Positions 19,990 to 30,215 of a stretch of DNA of 64,000 bases are shown one piece after another; position 1 is the first letter of the stretch; each line of letters starts with the position of its first letter. The position numbers and the translations under genes were made by a program. This DNA is from Acinetobacter puyangensis. GTDB taxonomy: Bacteria; Pseudomonadota; Gammaproteobacteria; Pseudomonadales; Moraxellaceae. Where the stretch lies: NCBI RefSeq assembly GCF_900096995.1, contig NZ_OANT01000001.1, forward strand, positions 496,001 to 560,000, given 5' to 3'. Under the pieces are notes generated by a model. It was not told the origin of the DNA. It saw only the letters and a program-made list of their open reading frames with translations, and ran no database searches.

Positions 19990-20010
19990 TGTGATGACTC
20001 CTTATCACTT

Positions 20011-20022
20011 ATTGGATCCAAT
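20011..20022. promoter_or_regulatory. VanR operator at the vanA promoter
   Basis: ATTGGATCCAAT is a perfect 12-bp palindrome, identical to the VanR operator I remember from Caulobacter crescentus. It overlaps the putative -10 of vanA and lies 22 bp before the vanA ATG, so bound VanR would block transcription. Confidence 0.75.
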
Positions 20023-20206
20023 TTATGAAATTTTAAGGGCTTTGGTCAAGTTATTTTTTCATTAAAATAGAGGGTAATTAAAATAAAAAGTAATAATTTG
20101 ATGTATTAAATCCTTTTTTATGCAGAATTTTTTTTAGTAATCATATATTTTTATTGCACTTTTTTATAAGAGGGAAGATAAGGGGTTTATTTTAATTGAT
20201 TGACTT

Positions 20207-20218
20207 TTTGGATCCAGT
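20207..20218. promoter_or_regulatory. Second VanR operator in the vanK promoter spacer
   Basis: TTTGGATCCAGT matches the first operator at 10 of 12 positions and keeps the TGGATCCA core. It lies inside the 17-bp spacer between the -35 and -10 of vanK. Confidence 0.65.
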
Positions 20219-20366
20219 TAATTAGATTGAGTGAGTGGATAGGATATCCACCAACACAAGTATTTCAAAATTTCTTAGGCAATTATGGATATGGATATAC
20301 ATAATCACTCAATATTTCTCTGTTTTCAGCGGAATTGTGCTTCCAGTCCAGATTGGGAGTGCATCT

Positions 20367-21698
20367 ATGCCAAATAATACAATTTTAACCCAGATCGACC
20401 AGCAACCGATGACGACTTATCAATGGTTTGTGATTGGGATCTGTATTTTTCTCAATATCATTGATGGCTTTGATGTCATGGTCATGGCATTTACTGCGCC
20501 ATCTGTATCCAGTGAGTGGCTGCTCAGTGGTTCGCAAGTAGGTTTATTATTAAGTGCCGGTTTATTTGGTATGGCCGGTGGTTCGATTTTTCTTGCACCG
20601 TTAGCCGATAGGATCGGGCGTCGAAAATTAATTTTAACCTGTTTGGCAATTGCTGCAGTAAGCATGTTGGCCTCTGCTGCGGCAAGCTCACAGGCCATGC
20701 TTGCCATATTCCGTTTTATTACTGGTTTGGGCGTTGGTGGCATTTTGGCAAGCAGCAATGTGGTTGCCAGTGAATATGCAAATTTGCGTTGGCGTAGTCT
20801 GGCAGTGAGTTTAATGTCTACAGGTTATGGAATTGGCGCCACACTCGGTGGTGTATTGTCATTGACCTTAATTGGAGAGTTTGGCTGGCGTTCGGTATTT
20901 TTGGTGGGTGGAATGACGACCGTTGTCATGCTGGTATTGGCAATATGGTTATTACCGGAATCATTGGATTATTTGTTTGCCAAACGTCCCTCAAATGCCT
21001 TGTTAACCACAAATAAGATTTTGCAAAAAATGAAAATGAGCACGATTGCTCAATTACCTGATGTACACGTGGTAGCGACGCAGCAAGGACAAACTGCAAT
21101 ATCTAAATTGTTCCAAGGGGCAAAAGCAAGGCAAACCTTGTATTTATGGTTTGCTTTTTTCTTGGTGATGTTTGGTTTTTATTTTGTCATGAGCTGGACT
21201 CCGAAAATTTTAATTGCCATGGGCATGTCACCTGAACAAGGCGTGAGTGCAGGGATTTTAATTAGCATCGGCGGTATTTTTGGTGCGGCGATTATTGGAT
21301 TATTGGCATCTAAAATCCGAATTTTTTATGCCTTAAGCATATTTTTGGGCTTAACCGCATTGTGTGTGTTTCTGTTCGTGAGTGTATCTGCTCAAGTCAG
21401 CACAGCATTTATTGTCGGGATATTCTTAGGTTTATTGATCAACGGTTGTGTTGCAGGTTTATATTCCATTTCACCAACGATTTATGCGGCAGATGTGCGT
21501 AATCGTGGCGTGGGTTATGCCATTGGTTTTGGTCGAATCGGTGCAATATTATCGCCGATTGTGGCAGGGATCTTTTTGGATCAGCAGGTCGCAGCTGCTA
21601 CGATCTATGCTTATTATGGGATTGTGTTCATTTTTGCCATTGGTTTAATTTTATTATTAAGTCGTGAAGTCAATCGTGAGCAAAAGCAGCCTGTTTGA
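20367..21698 (+). CDS. vanK: MFS aromatic acid:H+ symporter VanK
   Basis: A 443-aa major facilitator of the aromatic acid:H+ symporter family (PcaK/BenK/VanK type). DGFDVMVMAFTAP in helix 1, the loop ADRIGRRKL between helices 2 and 3, and about twelve hydrophobic segments are visible. The acidic DGFD motif in helix 1 is typical of this family. The ATG at 20367 is preceded by GGGAG; the longer frame from 20235 has a non-family N-terminus. It is divergent from vanA with a VanR site in its promoter, so vanillate or protocatechuate is the likely cargo. It is a close paralogue of HcaK (31974-33320). Confidence 0.88.
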   Translation: MPNNTILTQIDQQPMTTYQWFVIGICIFLNIIDGFDVMVMAFTAPSVSSEWLLSGSQVGLLLSAGLFGMAGGSIFLAPLADRIGRRKLILTCLAIAAVSMLASAAASSQAMLAIFRFITGLGVGGILASSNVVASEYANLRWRSLAVSLMSTGYGIGATLGGVLSLTLIGEFGWRSVFLVGGMTTVVMLVLAIWLLPESLDYLFAKRPSNALLTTNKILQKMKMSTIAQLPDVHVVATQQGQTAISKLFQGAKARQTLYLWFAFFLVMFGFYFVMSWTPKILIAMGMSPEQGVSAGILISIGGIFGAAIIGLLASKIRIFYALSIFLGLTALCVFLFVSVSAQVSTAFIVGIFLGLLINGCVAGLYSISPTIYAADVRNRGVGYAIGFGRIGAILSPIVAGIFLDQQVAAATIYAYYGIVFIFAIGLILLLSREVNREQKQPV

Positions 21699-21710
21699 AT
21701 ATTAAAATAT

Positions 21711-21743
21711 AACAAGGTCTGACCATGAATGTCAGACTTTGTT
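21711..21743. terminator. Bidirectional terminator between vanK and pobA
   Basis: AACAAGGTCTGAC (21711-21723) pairs with GTCAGACTTTGTT (21731-21743) over 13 positions with one G-T pair. It lies between the convergent vanK and pobA genes. Confidence 0.8.
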
Positions 21744-21753
21744 TATCGATAGT

Positions 21754-22980
<1,227 letters not shown>

Positions 22981-23050
22981 TTAATGCAATATCATGCGAT
23001 GACTAAAACCTTATGATGTTTATCAACAACAGGCTAGTTGGGATCTCGTT

Positions 23051-23095
23051 ATTTTGTCCGAAATCTATTATATTTGTCCGTAGAGCGGACAAAAT
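23051..23095. promoter_or_regulatory. PobR operator with three related boxes
   Basis: TTTGTCCG occurs at 23053-23060 and 23073-23080 in direct orientation, and as its inverse CGGACAAA at 23086-23093. The first and third boxes extend to a 10-bp inverted pair (ATTTTGTCCG/CGGACAAAAT). One inverted pair plus one direct repeat is the layout described for PobR and PcaU sites in A. baylyi. Confidence 0.75.
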
Positions 23096-23111
23096 GGTGA
23101 GTGAAATGCTG

Positions 23112-23921
23112 ATGGACAAGCGAAAAAAGATTAACCCGATTTCATCAGAAGAAATTTTAACTGAGCATTATATTGCGAGCCTTGCCAAAGGCATGGAAGT
23201 GCTTGAAGCTTTTGGCACCGAGCGACAAAAGTTGAGTGTGGGGCAGGTTGCAGAAAAAACAAGGATTAGCCGTACAGCGGTGAGGCGTTATTTATACACC
23301 TTTAAATATCTGGGTTATTTATCCAGTGATGGTACACACTATTGGATTACCCATAAGGTGCTGAGATTTTCAAGTGCTTATTTAAATTCCAGTTTTTTAC
23401 CAAAATTAGCCCAGCCTTACCTCAATACATTAAATCAGCTTAGCGGTCTGAGTTTTTCTGTTGTGGTTTTGGATGGTCACGAAGTCGTACCGATTGCACA
23501 TAGTGTCATGCGTCAAAATGAGCAACGCATCATGCCTTATGGGATTCATTTGGGTAATCGTTTGCCTGCGCATGCAACCTCGACAGGTAAATTACTTTTG
23601 TCTTATTTAAGTCCTGATGAGTTACAGCAATGGATCGAACAGTTTGGTTTAAAGCGGTTAACACCGTATAGCATTACCGATGAACATCTGTTTAAACAAC
23701 GAATAATTGAAATAGGACAACAAGATTATTGTATTTCAAAAGAAGAACATGAATTGGGTGTTATTGCAATTGCTGTACCGCTGTTATCAGCAAAAGGTGA
23801 TGCGATTGCAGCACTTAACTGTATTAGCACCACCAATCAAATGGATACACCTGATTTAGTTGAACATATTTTGCCAAAACTACGACAAACAGCGCAGGAT
23901 ATTCGATACGCATTAAATTAG
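23112..23921 (+). CDS. pobR: IclR-family activator of pobA
   Basis: A 269-aa IclR-type regulator. The N-terminal winged helix spans about residues 15-75 (LSVGQVAEKTRISRTAVRRYLYTFKYLGYL). The effector domain follows, with LPAHATSTGKLLLSYL and EHELGVIAIAVPLL. It closely follows my memory of A. baylyi PobR, which activates pobA when 4-hydroxybenzoate is bound and represses its own gene. The start is uncertain: ATGs at 23094, 23106 and 23112 are in frame. I chose 23112 because the resulting N-terminal length is closest to ADP1 PobR and because 23094 lies inside the operator. Its stop is only 3 bp from that of the convergent hcaR. Confidence 0.9.
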   Translation: MDKRKKINPISSEEILTEHYIASLAKGMEVLEAFGTERQKLSVGQVAEKTRISRTAVRRYLYTFKYLGYLSSDGTHYWITHKVLRFSSAYLNSSFLPKLAQPYLNTLNQLSGLSFSVVVLDGHEVVPIAHSVMRQNEQRIMPYGIHLGNRLPAHATSTGKLLLSYLSPDELQQWIEQFGLKRLTPYSITDEHLFKQRIIEIGQQDYCISKEEHELGVIAIAVPLLSAKGDAIAALNCISTTNQMDTPDLVEHILPKLRQTAQDIRYALN

Positions 23922-23924
23922 TGG

Positions 23925-24386
23925 TTAATGCGCTTGCGCCGTATAGTGCTTTAAATTATTAGACATCATTTCTAAATTGCTTTTGATCACCATGGCCAGA
24001 TTTTTGTCAATAGAGTCAAGCATCTGGCTTTCTATATGCTGAACAATTTCACGACAGGCTTGCACTTTTTCCAGACCTAATGTGGAAAGTTCAATTAGAA
24101 TTCTTCTGCCATGTTGTGGATCAGACTTTTTGATAATCCAGTGTCGATTTTCAAGTTCCTGAATGACCTTGGTGGTCGATTGCGGCTTGATAAAGGATAA
24201 TTCAGCGAGTTTGGCGTTGGATAAGCCCGGTTTGCGCTGGATAACAGAAAGCATTGTAAATTGTGAAAGCGAAATATCAATTTTTTTAAGTTCATCATTT
24301 AAAATTTTATTGATTAAACGATCAGTACGTGCAATCACATAGCTTAAAGTGGTACGTGCTTCGGAAATCGTGATGTGTTCAGTCAT
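23925..24386 (-). CDS. hcaR: MarR-family repressor of the hca operon
   Basis: A 153-aa winged-helix repressor that responds to hydroxycinnamoyl-CoA thioesters in A. baylyi. The recognition region NAKLAELSFIKPQSTTKVIQELENRHWI and the wing DPQHGRRILIELSTLG are typical of MarR. In-frame starts exist at 24386, 24410 and, as TTG, 24428. I prefer 24386 because the two upstream starts fall inside a palindrome and next to a TATAAT, which look like promoter and operator rather than coding DNA. It is divergent from hcaA. Confidence 0.88.
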   Translation of the reverse strand: MTEHITISEARTTLSYVIARTDRLINKILNDELKKIDISLSQFTMLSVIQRKPGLSNAKLAELSFIKPQSTTKVIQELENRHWIIKKSDPQHGRRILIELSTLGLEKVQACREIVQHIESQMLDSIDKNLAMVIKSNLEMMSNNLKHYTAQAH

Positions 24387-24406
24387 TTTAATTAAAAGCT
24401 CTTTTG

Positions 24407-24432
24407 TCATTTGTAAAACATTATACAAATGA
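24407..24432. promoter_or_regulatory. Probable HcaR operator
   Basis: TCATTTGTA (24407-24415) and TACAAATGA (24424-24432) are perfect 9-bp inverted arms with an 8-bp spacer. A minus-strand TATAAT (24420-24425) lies inside, so binding would block hcaR itself. The size and symmetry fit a MarR-dimer site. Confidence 0.65.
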
Positions 24433-24606
24433 ATTTAAAGGAGAATTAAAGCATAAATACAAAAAAATTAAACTTTATTCTAAATAGGACTGCATCAAAA
24501 ATAATTTTAAATATAAGTCTATCTTACAATTATTTAAACTAAAATATTAATTAAGTATTTGTTTAATATTTATTAATATGTAAAATAAAATAATTTTAAT
24601 TTGCTA

Positions 24607-24635
24607 TTGAATGTAAGCTTGTCTTATATTATATT
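24607..24635 (+). promoter_or_regulatory. hcaA: Probable hcaA promoter
   Basis: TTGAAT (24607-24612) and TATATT (24630-24635) are 17 bp apart. Transcription would start near 24642, giving a leader of about 35 bases that holds the GAGGAG ribosome-binding site (24665-24670). Confidence 0.55.
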
Positions 24636-24676
24636 AAATAAACAAACAGGGAATGATGTCAGATGAGGAGTACAAC

Positions 24677-25516
24677 ATGACATATGAAAATAAATGGCAA
24701 ACAGTGGATGTAAAGGTTGAGAGCGGAATCGCTTGGGTGACGCTTAACCGTCCAGAAAAACGAAATGCCATGAGTCCAACTTTAAATCGCGAAATGATTG
24801 ATGTACTTGAAACATTAGAGTTAGATGATGATGCACAAGTATTGGTATTGACAGGTGCAGGTGATTCATGGACTGCGGGTATGGATTTAAAAGAATACTT
24901 CCGGGAAATTGACGCAAAATCTGATTATATTCAAGAGCGTATTCGTCGCGATTCATGTCGTTGGCAGTGGCAATTGCTACGCATGTATTCCAAGCCAACA
25001 ATTGCAATGGTTAATGGCTGGTGTTTTGGGGGTGGTTTTTCACCACTTGTGGCATGTGATCTGGCAATTTGTGCAGACGAAGCAACCTTTGGTTTATCGG
25101 AAGTCAACTGGGGCATTCCACCCGGTAATCTGGTGAGCAAGGCAATGGCAGATACCGTCGGACATCGGGCTTCATTGTATTACATCATGACAGGTAAACC
25201 ATTCTCAGGACAAGAAGCCGAGAAAATGGGATTGGTCAATAAAAGCGTTCCACTGAGCCAGTTAAAAGCCGAAGTGACCGAATTATGCCATGTGTTACTA
25301 GAAAAAAATCCGATTGTACTGCGCTATGCGAAAAATGGCTTCAAACGCTGTCGTGAGCTGACTTGGGATCAAAATGAAGACTATTTATATGCCAAAATTG
25401 ACCAGTGCAGCTATCGTGATACCGAAGGTGGACGAGCTGAAGGTTTAAAACAGTTCTTGGATGAAAAAAGTATTAAACCAGGCTTACAAACCTATAAGCG
25501 TAAAAAAAGCGCTTAA
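24677..25516 (+). CDS. hcaA: Hydroxycinnamoyl-CoA hydratase-lyase HcaA
   Basis: A 279-aa crotonase-fold enzyme that hydrates feruloyl-, p-coumaroyl- or caffeoyl-CoA and splits off acetyl-CoA to give the aromatic aldehyde. The oxyanion-hole segments are GAGDSWTAGMDL (about 61-72) and WCFGGGF (115-121). Ser122 and Glu142 fall one position from Ser123 and Glu143, the key residues of the Pseudomonas enzyme (HCHL). The ATG at 24677 has GAGGAG six bases upstream; the ATGs at 24653 and 24656 lie before that site. It is the first gene of the hca operon. Confidence 0.93.
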   Translation: MTYENKWQTVDVKVESGIAWVTLNRPEKRNAMSPTLNREMIDVLETLELDDDAQVLVLTGAGDSWTAGMDLKEYFREIDAKSDYIQERIRRDSCRWQWQLLRMYSKPTIAMVNGWCFGGGFSPLVACDLAICADEATFGLSEVNWGIPPGNLVSKAMADTVGHRASLYYIMTGKPFSGQEAEKMGLVNKSVPLSQLKAEVTELCHVLLEKNPIVLRYAKNGFKRCRELTWDQNEDYLYAKIDQCSYRDTEGGRAEGLKQFLDEKSIKPGLQTYKRKKSA

Positions 25517-25561
25517 ATTAATCGTATTTTGATTGATGAACCAGAAAGGAAGCAATGGGTC

Positions 25562-27013
25562 ATGCAAAACGTACAATTATTAATTCATGGAAAGTCGCTT
25601 GATGCAAGTACAGCAGAAACATTTCAGCGCATCAGCCCAATAGATGGCAAGGTTGCGAGTGTTGCTGCTGCGGCAACGATAGACGATGTTGATGCAGCCA
25701 TTGCATCGGCACATCGGGCATTTGCCACATGGTCTGCCTTGTCACCGACAGAGCGGAGAATGCGTTTACTCAAGGCTGCGGATTTACTCAATCAAAGAAT
25801 GCAGCAATTTATTGATGTTGCTGTAAATGAAATTGGTTCATCGCCAACTTGGTATGGTTTTAATGTACATCTTGCTGCCAATATGCTGCGAGAAGCTGCT
25901 GCCATGACCACACAAATTGATGGCAGTCTGATTCCTTCAGATGTACCGGGAAATCTTGCAATGGGTATGCGGGTACCCTGTGGTGTGATCGTTGGCATGG
26001 CACCATGGAATGCGCCAATCATTCTTGCAACCCGTGCTTTGGCCATGCCTCTGGCATGTGGTAATACCGTGGTTTTAAAAGCTTCGGAATCCTGTCCTGC
26101 CACCCATCGTCTTCTGGCAGAAGTCTTGCTGGAGGCGGGTTTGGGTGATGGTGTGGTGAATGTGATTACGCATCGTGCAGAAGATGCACCGCAAATTGTA
26201 GAGCGCCTGGTCAGTCACCCTTTGACCAAACGGGTTAATTTTACCGGTTCGACGCATGTCGGTAAAATTATCGCAGAAATCGCTGCTAAGTTTTTAAAAC
26301 CTGTGTTACTGGAACTTGGTGGCAAAGCGCCGGTAATTATCCTGAATGATGCCGATCTCGATGAAGCGGTGAATGCCGTTGCCTTTGGTGCGTTTTTTAA
26401 TCAAGGTCAAATTTGCATGTCAACCGAGCGTGTTTTGGTACAGTCAGAGATTGCTGAACAATTTATCGAAAAACTGACGGCAAAAGCCCGAAGCCTAAAA
26501 GCTGGTGATCCCAGAATATCGGAAAACCAACTGGGCACCATGGAAAGTTTAAAGGCTGCCACGCGGATGCAGGGTTTATTGCAGGATGCTTTGGATCATG
26601 GTGCAACATTGCCTTTAGGAATCCAAATTGAAGGTACAGTCATGCAGCCAACTATTATTGTTGATGTGACCCAGCAGATGAAATTGTATGCCGAAGAGTC
26701 TTTTGCGCCAGTGTGTACAATTCAGCGTTTTGAGACGGTGGATGAAGGAATAGCCCTTGCGAATGATAGCCAATATGGTTTATCTGCTGCGGTATTTAGT
26801 CAAAATATTGCACAGGCGCTGTCTGTGGCAAAACGCATCGAGTCTGGCATTTGTCATATTAATAGTGCCACTGTACAAGATGAAGCGCCCATGCCATTTG
26901 GTGGGGTAAAACAAAGCGGTTATGGTCGTTTTGGCAGTAAAGCCTCAATTGTCGAATTTACCGAGTTACGTTGGATCACGATTCAAACTGAGCCTAGACA
27001 TTACCCAATTTAG
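25562..27013 (+). CDS. hcaB: Hydroxybenzaldehyde (vanillin) dehydrogenase HcaB
   Basis: A 483-aa aldehyde dehydrogenase that oxidises vanillin, 4-hydroxybenzaldehyde or protocatechualdehyde from HcaA to the acids. The cofactor segment GMAPWNAPIILATRALAMPL, the general base in LELGGKAPVI and the catalytic Cys in NQGQICMSTERV are visible. The ending (EAPMPFGGVKQSGYGRFG) is typical of the salicylaldehyde/vanillin dehydrogenase branch. The ATG at 25562 is the first good start after AGAAAGGAAG; the frame from 25529 begins with TTG. The acids formed are substrates of VanAB and PobA, encoded a few kilobases upstream. Confidence 0.92.
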   Translation: MQNVQLLIHGKSLDASTAETFQRISPIDGKVASVAAAATIDDVDAAIASAHRAFATWSALSPTERRMRLLKAADLLNQRMQQFIDVAVNEIGSSPTWYGFNVHLAANMLREAAAMTTQIDGSLIPSDVPGNLAMGMRVPCGVIVGMAPWNAPIILATRALAMPLACGNTVVLKASESCPATHRLLAEVLLEAGLGDGVVNVITHRAEDAPQIVERLVSHPLTKRVNFTGSTHVGKIIAEIAAKFLKPVLLELGGKAPVIILNDADLDEAVNAVAFGAFFNQGQICMSTERVLVQSEIAEQFIEKLTAKARSLKAGDPRISENQLGTMESLKAATRMQGLLQDALDHGATLPLGIQIEGTVMQPTIIVDVTQQMKLYAEESFAPVCTIQRFETVDEGIALANDSQYGLSAAVFSQNIAQALSVAKRIESGICHINSATVQDEAPMPFGGVKQSGYGRFGSKASIVEFTELRWITIQTEPRHYPI

Positions 27014-27119
27014 AAATTGGTAAAATTGATTTCGCTTCAATGAGTTGGTTCACGATAAAAATTTCGCAAGAGGCGAAATATGGATGACAAGAGGTCATTC
27101 TTATACATGGAGTATGTAT

Positions 27120-28985
27120 ATGGCACACGCAAAAATGTTCTCGCCAAATTATCCTGAGCGTTATGTACGCTTGGGTAGTCATGAGATTGATTATGAATAT
27201 AACGAGGGTGCGTTATATCTCTATCCACAAGAGCAATTGAAAGATTATCCGCAAAAATTAACCGACCGCTTAATTCAATTTGCTGAAACGCATCCAGATC
27301 GAACATTTGCTGCAAAACGTGATAATCAGGGTCAATGGATAAGATTAAGCTATGCCGAAGTGGCACAGCGGGCATGGCATATCGCTCAAGCTTTATATCA
27401 GCGTGATTTATCAGAAGATCGCCCGCTGATTATTTTATCCGGCAATGATCTTGAGCATTTGGTTCTATCAATGGCTGCAATGTTTGCTGGTGTTCCATTT
27501 TCGGCAATTTCACCATCGTATTCTTTAATTTCTCAGGATTTTGGCAAACTCAAACATATTATTGAGGTATTAACGCCCGGCATGGTATATGCGGCAGATG
27601 GGCAGTTATTTGCTAGAGCAATTCAAAGCTGTGTTGCAGATGATATCGAAGTGGTGACAAATTCAGGTCTGGTCGGGGATCAACCCTGTACATCTTTTCA
27701 AACTTTATTGGATACACCGATTGGTGATATTCAGGCGCATTATGCCACGCTGGATGAGCATACCATTGCCAAATTTTTATTTACCTCAGGTTCAACTAAA
27801 ATGCCAAAGGCTGTGCCTACAACGCATTTAATGCTGTGTGTCAATCAGCAAATGTTGTTGCAGACCTTTCCTGAATTTGCTGATGAACCGCCTATCTTGC
27901 TGGATTGGCTATCTTGGCATCATACCTTTGGTGGCAGCCATAATGTCGGGATTGCCTTATATAACGGCGGTACGATTTATATTGATGATGGTAAACCTGT
28001 TGCAGGTAAATTTGATGAAACCATTCGCAATCTCAAAGAAATTTCCCCAACTGTTTATTTTAATGTGCCAAAAGGCTGGGAAGAACTGACCATTGCGCTT
28101 GAAAATGACAAGGCATTACGTGACAGCTTCTACGCCAAAGTTAAAATTTTATTTTTTGCCGGTGCAGCCCTATCAAATGCGGCTTGGGAGCGCTTGGATC
28201 GTATCGCACAGCAGCATTGCGGCGAAAGTATTCGAATCATGAGTGGTTTGGGCATGACAGAAACTGCACCTTCATGTGCATTTACCACTGGCCCCCAAGT
28301 GATGGCAGGCTTTATTGGCTATCCAGCACCAGGTTGCACAGTCAAACTGGTACCAACGGGTGACAAACTGGAGTTTTGTGTCAAGGGCAAGCATGTCATG
28401 AAAGGCTATTGGCGTTTAAATGACGATCAGCAATCCACTGTTTTTGATGAAAAAGGATTTTATCATACTGGTGATGCCGTGCGTTTGGTTGATGATAAAG
28501 ACCCGCGTCAAGGCTTAATGTATGACGGGCGATTGGCAGAAGATTTTAAATTGAATACAGGGACTTTTGTCAATGTCGGTACCTTGCGCAACACCGCATT
28601 ATTAATGGGGAATCAACTGATTCAGGAAGTTGCAATTACTGGTAGTAATCTGGCATCAATTGGTTTTCTGATCTTTCCCAAACTAGATGCCTGTGCCGAA
28701 ATTGCACATTTAAACTCTAAATCTGTTGCACCTGAAAAGATCCTGTCACATGCCAAAGTACGGGATTGGTTTCAGCAATTTTTAAAACAATACAATCAGA
28801 ATGCCACAGGCAGTTCAAATCGAGTCAATAAATTATATTTGATGGTAGAACCTCCACAACTTGATGCTGGTGAAGTCACTGATAAAGGTAATTTGAATCA
28901 AGCCAATATCATCAAACGCCGCCATGATTTAATCACTGAATTATACGATGAAGACATCAGTCATCCATTGATTGTCCGAATCTGA
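27120..28985 (+). CDS. hcaC: Hydroxycinnamate-CoA ligase HcaC
   Basis: A 621-aa acyl-adenylate-forming enzyme that activates ferulate, p-coumarate or caffeate with ATP and CoA, the first step of the pathway. The P-loop-like motif LFTSGSTKMPKAVPTTH, the GLGMTETAPS motif and the YHTGDAV segment of ANL enzymes are present. The C-terminal subdomain is of the long feruloyl-CoA synthetase type. Several ATGs are in frame. I chose 27120 because GGAG lies seven bases upstream and the product starts MAHAKMFSPNY. It follows hcaB by 106 bp. Confidence 0.9.
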   Translation: MAHAKMFSPNYPERYVRLGSHEIDYEYNEGALYLYPQEQLKDYPQKLTDRLIQFAETHPDRTFAAKRDNQGQWIRLSYAEVAQRAWHIAQALYQRDLSEDRPLIILSGNDLEHLVLSMAAMFAGVPFSAISPSYSLISQDFGKLKHIIEVLTPGMVYAADGQLFARAIQSCVADDIEVVTNSGLVGDQPCTSFQTLLDTPIGDIQAHYATLDEHTIAKFLFTSGSTKMPKAVPTTHLMLCVNQQMLLQTFPEFADEPPILLDWLSWHHTFGGSHNVGIALYNGGTIYIDDGKPVAGKFDETIRNLKEISPTVYFNVPKGWEELTIALENDKALRDSFYAKVKILFFAGAALSNAAWERLDRIAQQHCGESIRIMSGLGMTETAPSCAFTTGPQVMAGFIGYPAPGCTVKLVPTGDKLEFCVKGKHVMKGYWRLNDDQQSTVFDEKGFYHTGDAVRLVDDKDPRQGLMYDGRLAEDFKLNTGTFVNVGTLRNTALLMGNQLIQEVAITGSNLASIGFLIFPKLDACAEIAHLNSKSVAPEKILSHAKVRDWFQQFLKQYNQNATGSSNRVNKLYLMVEPPQLDAGEVTDKGNLNQANIIKRRHDLITELYDEDISHPLIVRI

Positions 28986-29015
28986 AGCAATGTGACATCA
29001 ACAAAGGATTTGATG

Positions 29016-30155
29016 ATGAACCAAGATCAAGAATTTGAATTATTCCGCAGTAATTATCAGCGTTTTTTGGCTGAATATGTTGCGCCATATTATGAACAAT
29101 GGGAAGAACAGGGCCTGATCCCTCGTGAATTGTGGTACAAACTCGGTGAAAATGGCTTTTTATGTGTAGATGTCCCCGAAGCATACGGCGGTTATGCTGC
29201 ACCTGTCGATTATTCATTGATGCTGGTAGAAGAAACAGCACGCGCAGGATTTACCGCTTTAGCCGTTGCCATTGGTGGGCAAAGTGAACTGGTTTCACCT
29301 TATATTCAAAATATTGGCAATGAAGCGCAAAAACAATACTGGTTGCCAAAAATGGTGAGTGGCGAAGTTGTGGTCGCAATTGCCATGACCGAAGCCAATG
29401 CTGGATCGGACTTGCAAGCTATTCGCACTCAGGCGATTCGAGAGGGAGAGCATTACATTATTAATGGCACCAAAACCTTTATTTCGAATGGTCGTAATGC
29501 AGACTTAATCGTACTCGTTGCCAAAACTGATAGCGCACAGGGTGCAAAAGGCATGTCGATTTTTTTAATAGACGCGTATTTACCAGGCGTGAGCAAGGGG
29601 CGTGCATTAAAGAAAATTGGTTTACATGCACAAGACACGGTTGAGTTGTTTTTTGACAATGTTCAGGTTCCTGCCGAGCAGTTACTGGGTGAAGAAAATA
29701 AAGGATTTGCCTATTTGATGCAGGAATTACCACGTGAGCGTTTGAGTATTTCGATGATGGCGATGGGCGCAATACACGGTGCAATCGAAATCACCACGCA
29801 ATATGTGCAAGCGCGTAAGGCATTTGGACAGTATCTAAGCCAGATGCAAAATACCCGATTTGTCATTGCACAAGCGGAAATTAAAGCAAAAGCAGCAGCG
29901 GCGTTTTTGCAGCAATGTGTTGACTTATATCAACAGGAACAACTCAGCATTCCTCATGTTGCTGCGCTCAAATGTTTTATCACCGATACACAAGGCGAAA
30001 TTATTGATCAACTGCTGCAACTGTTTGGTGGCTATGGCTATATGCAGGAATATCCAATTTCAAGATTTTTTGTCGATGCACGAGTGCAGCGAATTTATGG
30101 CGGTACCAATGAAATTATGAAGGAAATTGTTGCACGATCTTTACTTGGTAAATAA
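29016..30155 (+). CDS. hcaD: Acyl-CoA dehydrogenase HcaD
   Basis: A 379-aa FAD-dependent acyl-CoA dehydrogenase. It has the AMTEANAGSDLQAIRT motif, the FAD segment NGTKTFISNG, and GGTNEIMKEIVARSLL at the C-terminus, where the preceding YGG region normally holds the catalytic base. In A. baylyi HcaD is linked to dihydro-hydroxycinnamates: it desaturates the phenylpropanoyl-CoA side chain so that HcaA can act. AAAGGA precedes ATGs at 29013 and 29016; 29016 has the better spacing. It starts about 30 bp after hcaC. Confidence 0.9.
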   Translation: MNQDQEFELFRSNYQRFLAEYVAPYYEQWEEQGLIPRELWYKLGENGFLCVDVPEAYGGYAAPVDYSLMLVEETARAGFTALAVAIGGQSELVSPYIQNIGNEAQKQYWLPKMVSGEVVVAIAMTEANAGSDLQAIRTQAIREGEHYIINGTKTFISNGRNADLIVLVAKTDSAQGAKGMSIFLIDAYLPGVSKGRALKKIGLHAQDTVELFFDNVQVPAEQLLGEENKGFAYLMQELPRERLSISMMAMGAIHGAIEITTQYVQARKAFGQYLSQMQNTRFVIAQAEIKAKAAAAFLQQCVDLYQQEQLSIPHVAALKCFITDTQGEIIDQLLQLFGGYGYMQEYPISRFFVDARVQRIYGGTNEIMKEIVARSLLGK

Positions 30156-30215
30156 ACACAAGCGATTTGTTTATGGCAACACTGGATGTGAGCTTGATAA
30201 ATTTTCAGGATGAAA

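Larger units (their letters stand above)
19990..20366. promoter_or_regulatory. Divergent vanA-vanK control region
   Basis: This 377-bp region holds both promoters. For vanK (+), TTGACT at 20200-20205 and TAGATT at 20223-20228 are separated by 17 bp. For vanA (-), TTGACC (20044-20049, read on the minus strand) and ATAAAT (20021-20026) are also 17 bp apart. Each promoter carries a GGATCC-centred VanR site. No gene is seen inside it. Confidence 0.7.

Noticed and set aside
24612..24648. Second HcaR operator at the hcaA promoter
   Set aside because: Only TTGT and ACAA ends at wide spacing were found; the match to the clear operator is too weak.
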